Assembly: GCF_001742165.1 (NCBI RefSeq)
Contig: NZ_CP016442.1
Span: 2,728,001-2,792,000 of the forward strand
Source: Burkholderia stabilis
GTDB lineage: Bacteria; Pseudomonadota; Gammaproteobacteria; Burkholderiales; Burkholderiaceae
Length of the DNA: 64,000 bases
Direction: 5' to 3'
The notes below the pieces were generated by a model. That model had not been told where the DNA came from. It did no database searches and saw only the letters and a list, made by a program, of their open reading frames with translations. Both the position numbers and the translations under genes were made by a program. This document shows, piece by piece, positions 62,977-64,000 of this stretch (positions are counted from its first letter, which is position 1; every line of letters starts with the position of its first letter).

Positions 62977-63009
62977 AACCCCAAGAATCGGAAGGTTCTT
63001 GGGGTTTTT
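62977..63009 (+). terminator. Terminator after tRNA-Phe
   Basis: AACCCCAAGAA (62977-62987) pairs with TTCTTGGGGTT (62996-63006), followed by TTT, nine bases after the tRNA end. Confidence 0.92.
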
Positions 63010-63305
63010 CGTTTGTGGTGGGCATCGCGTGCGCGGCAGCATTCGCGGGCACGTGATAAAATCCGTGCCCGCTCAATGACTTAGCGTATCGGTTCATGCG
63101 CGCGGCAGGCTGCCGGCACGGCGCCGCCGCGATACGCGGCAACGATGCCGCGCGATGGGCGGTATAAGCGCGCCGCCGCGTTCGCGGCCGACCGCGCTGC
63201 CTATACTGGTCGAGCCGGCGCAGGCCGGCACGCGTCGGGCCGCCCGGCGGCAGCCGGCCCCGGGGCGCAGTGCGACGCGAGCCTACACATTCACGGAGTA
63301 TCACG
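63010..63305. other. Intergenic region upstream of queC
   Basis: About 295 bases, GC-rich, no gene supported. I looked for a preQ1 riboswitch-like leader because queC follows and found no convincing fold. CGGAG at 63289-63293 area serves as the queC ribosome site region. Confidence 0.45.
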
Positions 63306-64000
63306 GTGATTCGGACAGACGCTAAAGACGGCGCGCTCGTGTTGTTTTCCGGCGGGCAGGACTCGGCCACGTGCGTGGCATGGGCCCTCGAACGCTACCA
63401 GACGGTCGAGACCCTCGGTTTCGATTACGGCCAGCGCCATCGTGTCGAGCTCGAATGTCGGGACGGCGTGCGCGAAGCGCTGAAGCGCGAGTTTCCCGCA
63501 TGGTCGGACCGGCTTGGCGACGATCACATGATCGACCTGTCGGTGCTCGGCGCGATCAGCGATACCGCGATGACGCGCACGATCGAGATCGAGACGACGG
63601 CGAACGGCCTGCCGAACACGTTCGTGCCGGGCCGCAACCTGATGTTCATGACGATCGCCGCTGCGATCGCCTATCGCCGCGGGCTGCGCGTGCTGGTCGG
63701 CGGGATGTGCGAGACCGATTTTTCGGGCTACCCCGACTGCCGCGACGACACGATGAAGGCGCTGCAGGTCGCGCTGAACCTCGGGATGGACACGCGCATC
63801 GTGCTCGAGACGCCGCTGATGTGGCTCGACAAGGCGCAGACCTGGCAGCTCGCCGAGCAGCTCGGCGGCGAAGCGCTCGTCGAGCTGATCCGCGTCGAGA
63901 CGCACACGTGCTACGTGGGCGAGCGCGCGGAACTGCACGACTGGGGCTTCGGCTGCGGCGAATGCCCGGCCTGCAAGCTGCGCAAGCGCGGCTACGAGGC
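63306..64000 (+). CDS. queC: 7-cyano-7-deazaguanine synthase QueC, 3' end beyond the window
   Basis: At least 231 codons from a GTG at 63306, eight bases after GGAGT. The PP-loop motif [68 protein letters not shown] and the zinc ligands in [18 protein letters not shown] are present; only the last few residues are cut off. It converts 7-carboxy-7-deazaguanine to preQ0 with ATP and ammonia, for queuosine synthesis. Confidence 0.96.
   Translation, partial: MIRTDAKDGALVLFSGGQDSATCVAWALERYQTVETLGFDYGQRHRVELECRDGVREALKREFPAWSDRLGDDHMIDLSVLGAISDTAMTRTIEIETTANGLPNTFVPGRNLMFMTIAAAIAYRRGLRVLVGGMCETDFSGYPDCRDDTMKALQVALNLGMDTRIVLETPLMWLDKAQTWQLAEQLGGEALVELIRVETHTCYVGERAELHDWGFGCGECPACKLRKRGYE

Noticed and set aside
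63010..63305. preQ1 riboswitch upstream of queC
   Set aside because: No recognisable aptamer pattern (H-type pseudoknot with A-rich tail) could be found by eye.

Overview
The window looks like chromosomal DNA of a Burkholderia sensu stricto strain, most likely of the Burkholderia cepacia complex. Evidence: about 67% GC in the core, the block topB-thioredoxin-dprA / def-fmt-lysE-htpX-rsmB-DUF4390-ntrY-ntrX-tRNA-Phe-queC, and a Burkholderia-type 2-aminoethylphosphonate (AEP) cluster. Two stretches differ in composition: the first ~1.7 kb (AT-rich, 3' part of a DUF6402 gene of the kind found near type VI secretion loci) and a 13.9-kb prophage at 31.5-45.4 kb.

Layout. 1-1.7 kb: DUF6402 gene and a gene-poor scar. 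1.7-6.8 kb: small lipoprotein, MASE4-type diguanylate cyclase, DUF2795 protein, an unlisted 56-residue membrane protein, speG, a secreted protein, yaeQ, a VOC protein. 6.84-6.94 kb (minus): a candidate ~67-nt sRNA with promoter, two CUCCUCC anti-Shine-Dalgarno motifs and a terminator. 7.2-9.2 kb: ada-alkA operon for alkylation repair. 9.7-11.3 kb: gshA. 12.2-13.2 kb: a 51-bp tandem repeat with covarying hairpins, followed by a deletion scar joining the 5' end of a putative L-lactate permease gene to a LysR gene that lost its 3' end.

13.5-26.3 kb: phosphocholine-type phospholipase C, then the AEP cluster: GntR regulator (phnR); a minus-strand operon of ABC importer (phnS-phnT-phnU), AEP transaminase (phnW) and an FAD aminophosphonate oxidoreductase; and a divergent phnA-phnY operon. 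Imported AEP, and possibly N-alkylated relatives, would be converted to phosphonoacetaldehyde (PhnW or the FAD enzyme), oxidised to phosphonoacetate (PhnY) and hydrolysed to acetate and phosphate (PhnA). The phnR and phnA promoters carry the same TGTTGACAAT box over the -35, a likely PhnR operator. 26.4-31.2 kb: polar amino-acid ABC transporter, Asp-nucleophile alpha/beta hydrolase, divergent CGNR regulator, DUF3592 protein.

31,479-45,370: an integrated filamentous phage (inovirus) in tRNA-Lys(CUU), bounded by a perfect 48-bp duplication of the tRNA 3' end. It has the Ff-like order Rep, ssDNA-binding protein, small coat proteins, pVIII, pIII, pVI, Zot/pI, secretin, plus a tyrosine integrase, a repressor-like gene with a palindromic operator, and a replacement terminator for the tRNA. 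Accessory genes sit at both ends: a DEDDh exoribonuclease-like gene, an uncharacterised gene and a HEPN-like gene on the left; on the right a translationally coupled three-gene operon (TIGR04255-like, 'NWDGY' protein, 135-residue protein) and a membrane protein. The zot gene and the HEPN-like gene read through only if -1 shifts at three C5/G5 runs are allowed, pointing to homopolymer sequence errors, decay or frameshifting.

45.4-64 kb: core genes: PaaI thioesterase, patatin, 2-hydroxyacid dehydrogenase, LysR, topB, thioredoxin, dprA, def, fmt, lysE-type exporter, htpX, rsmB, DUF4390, ntrYX, tRNA-Phe, and queC running off the end.
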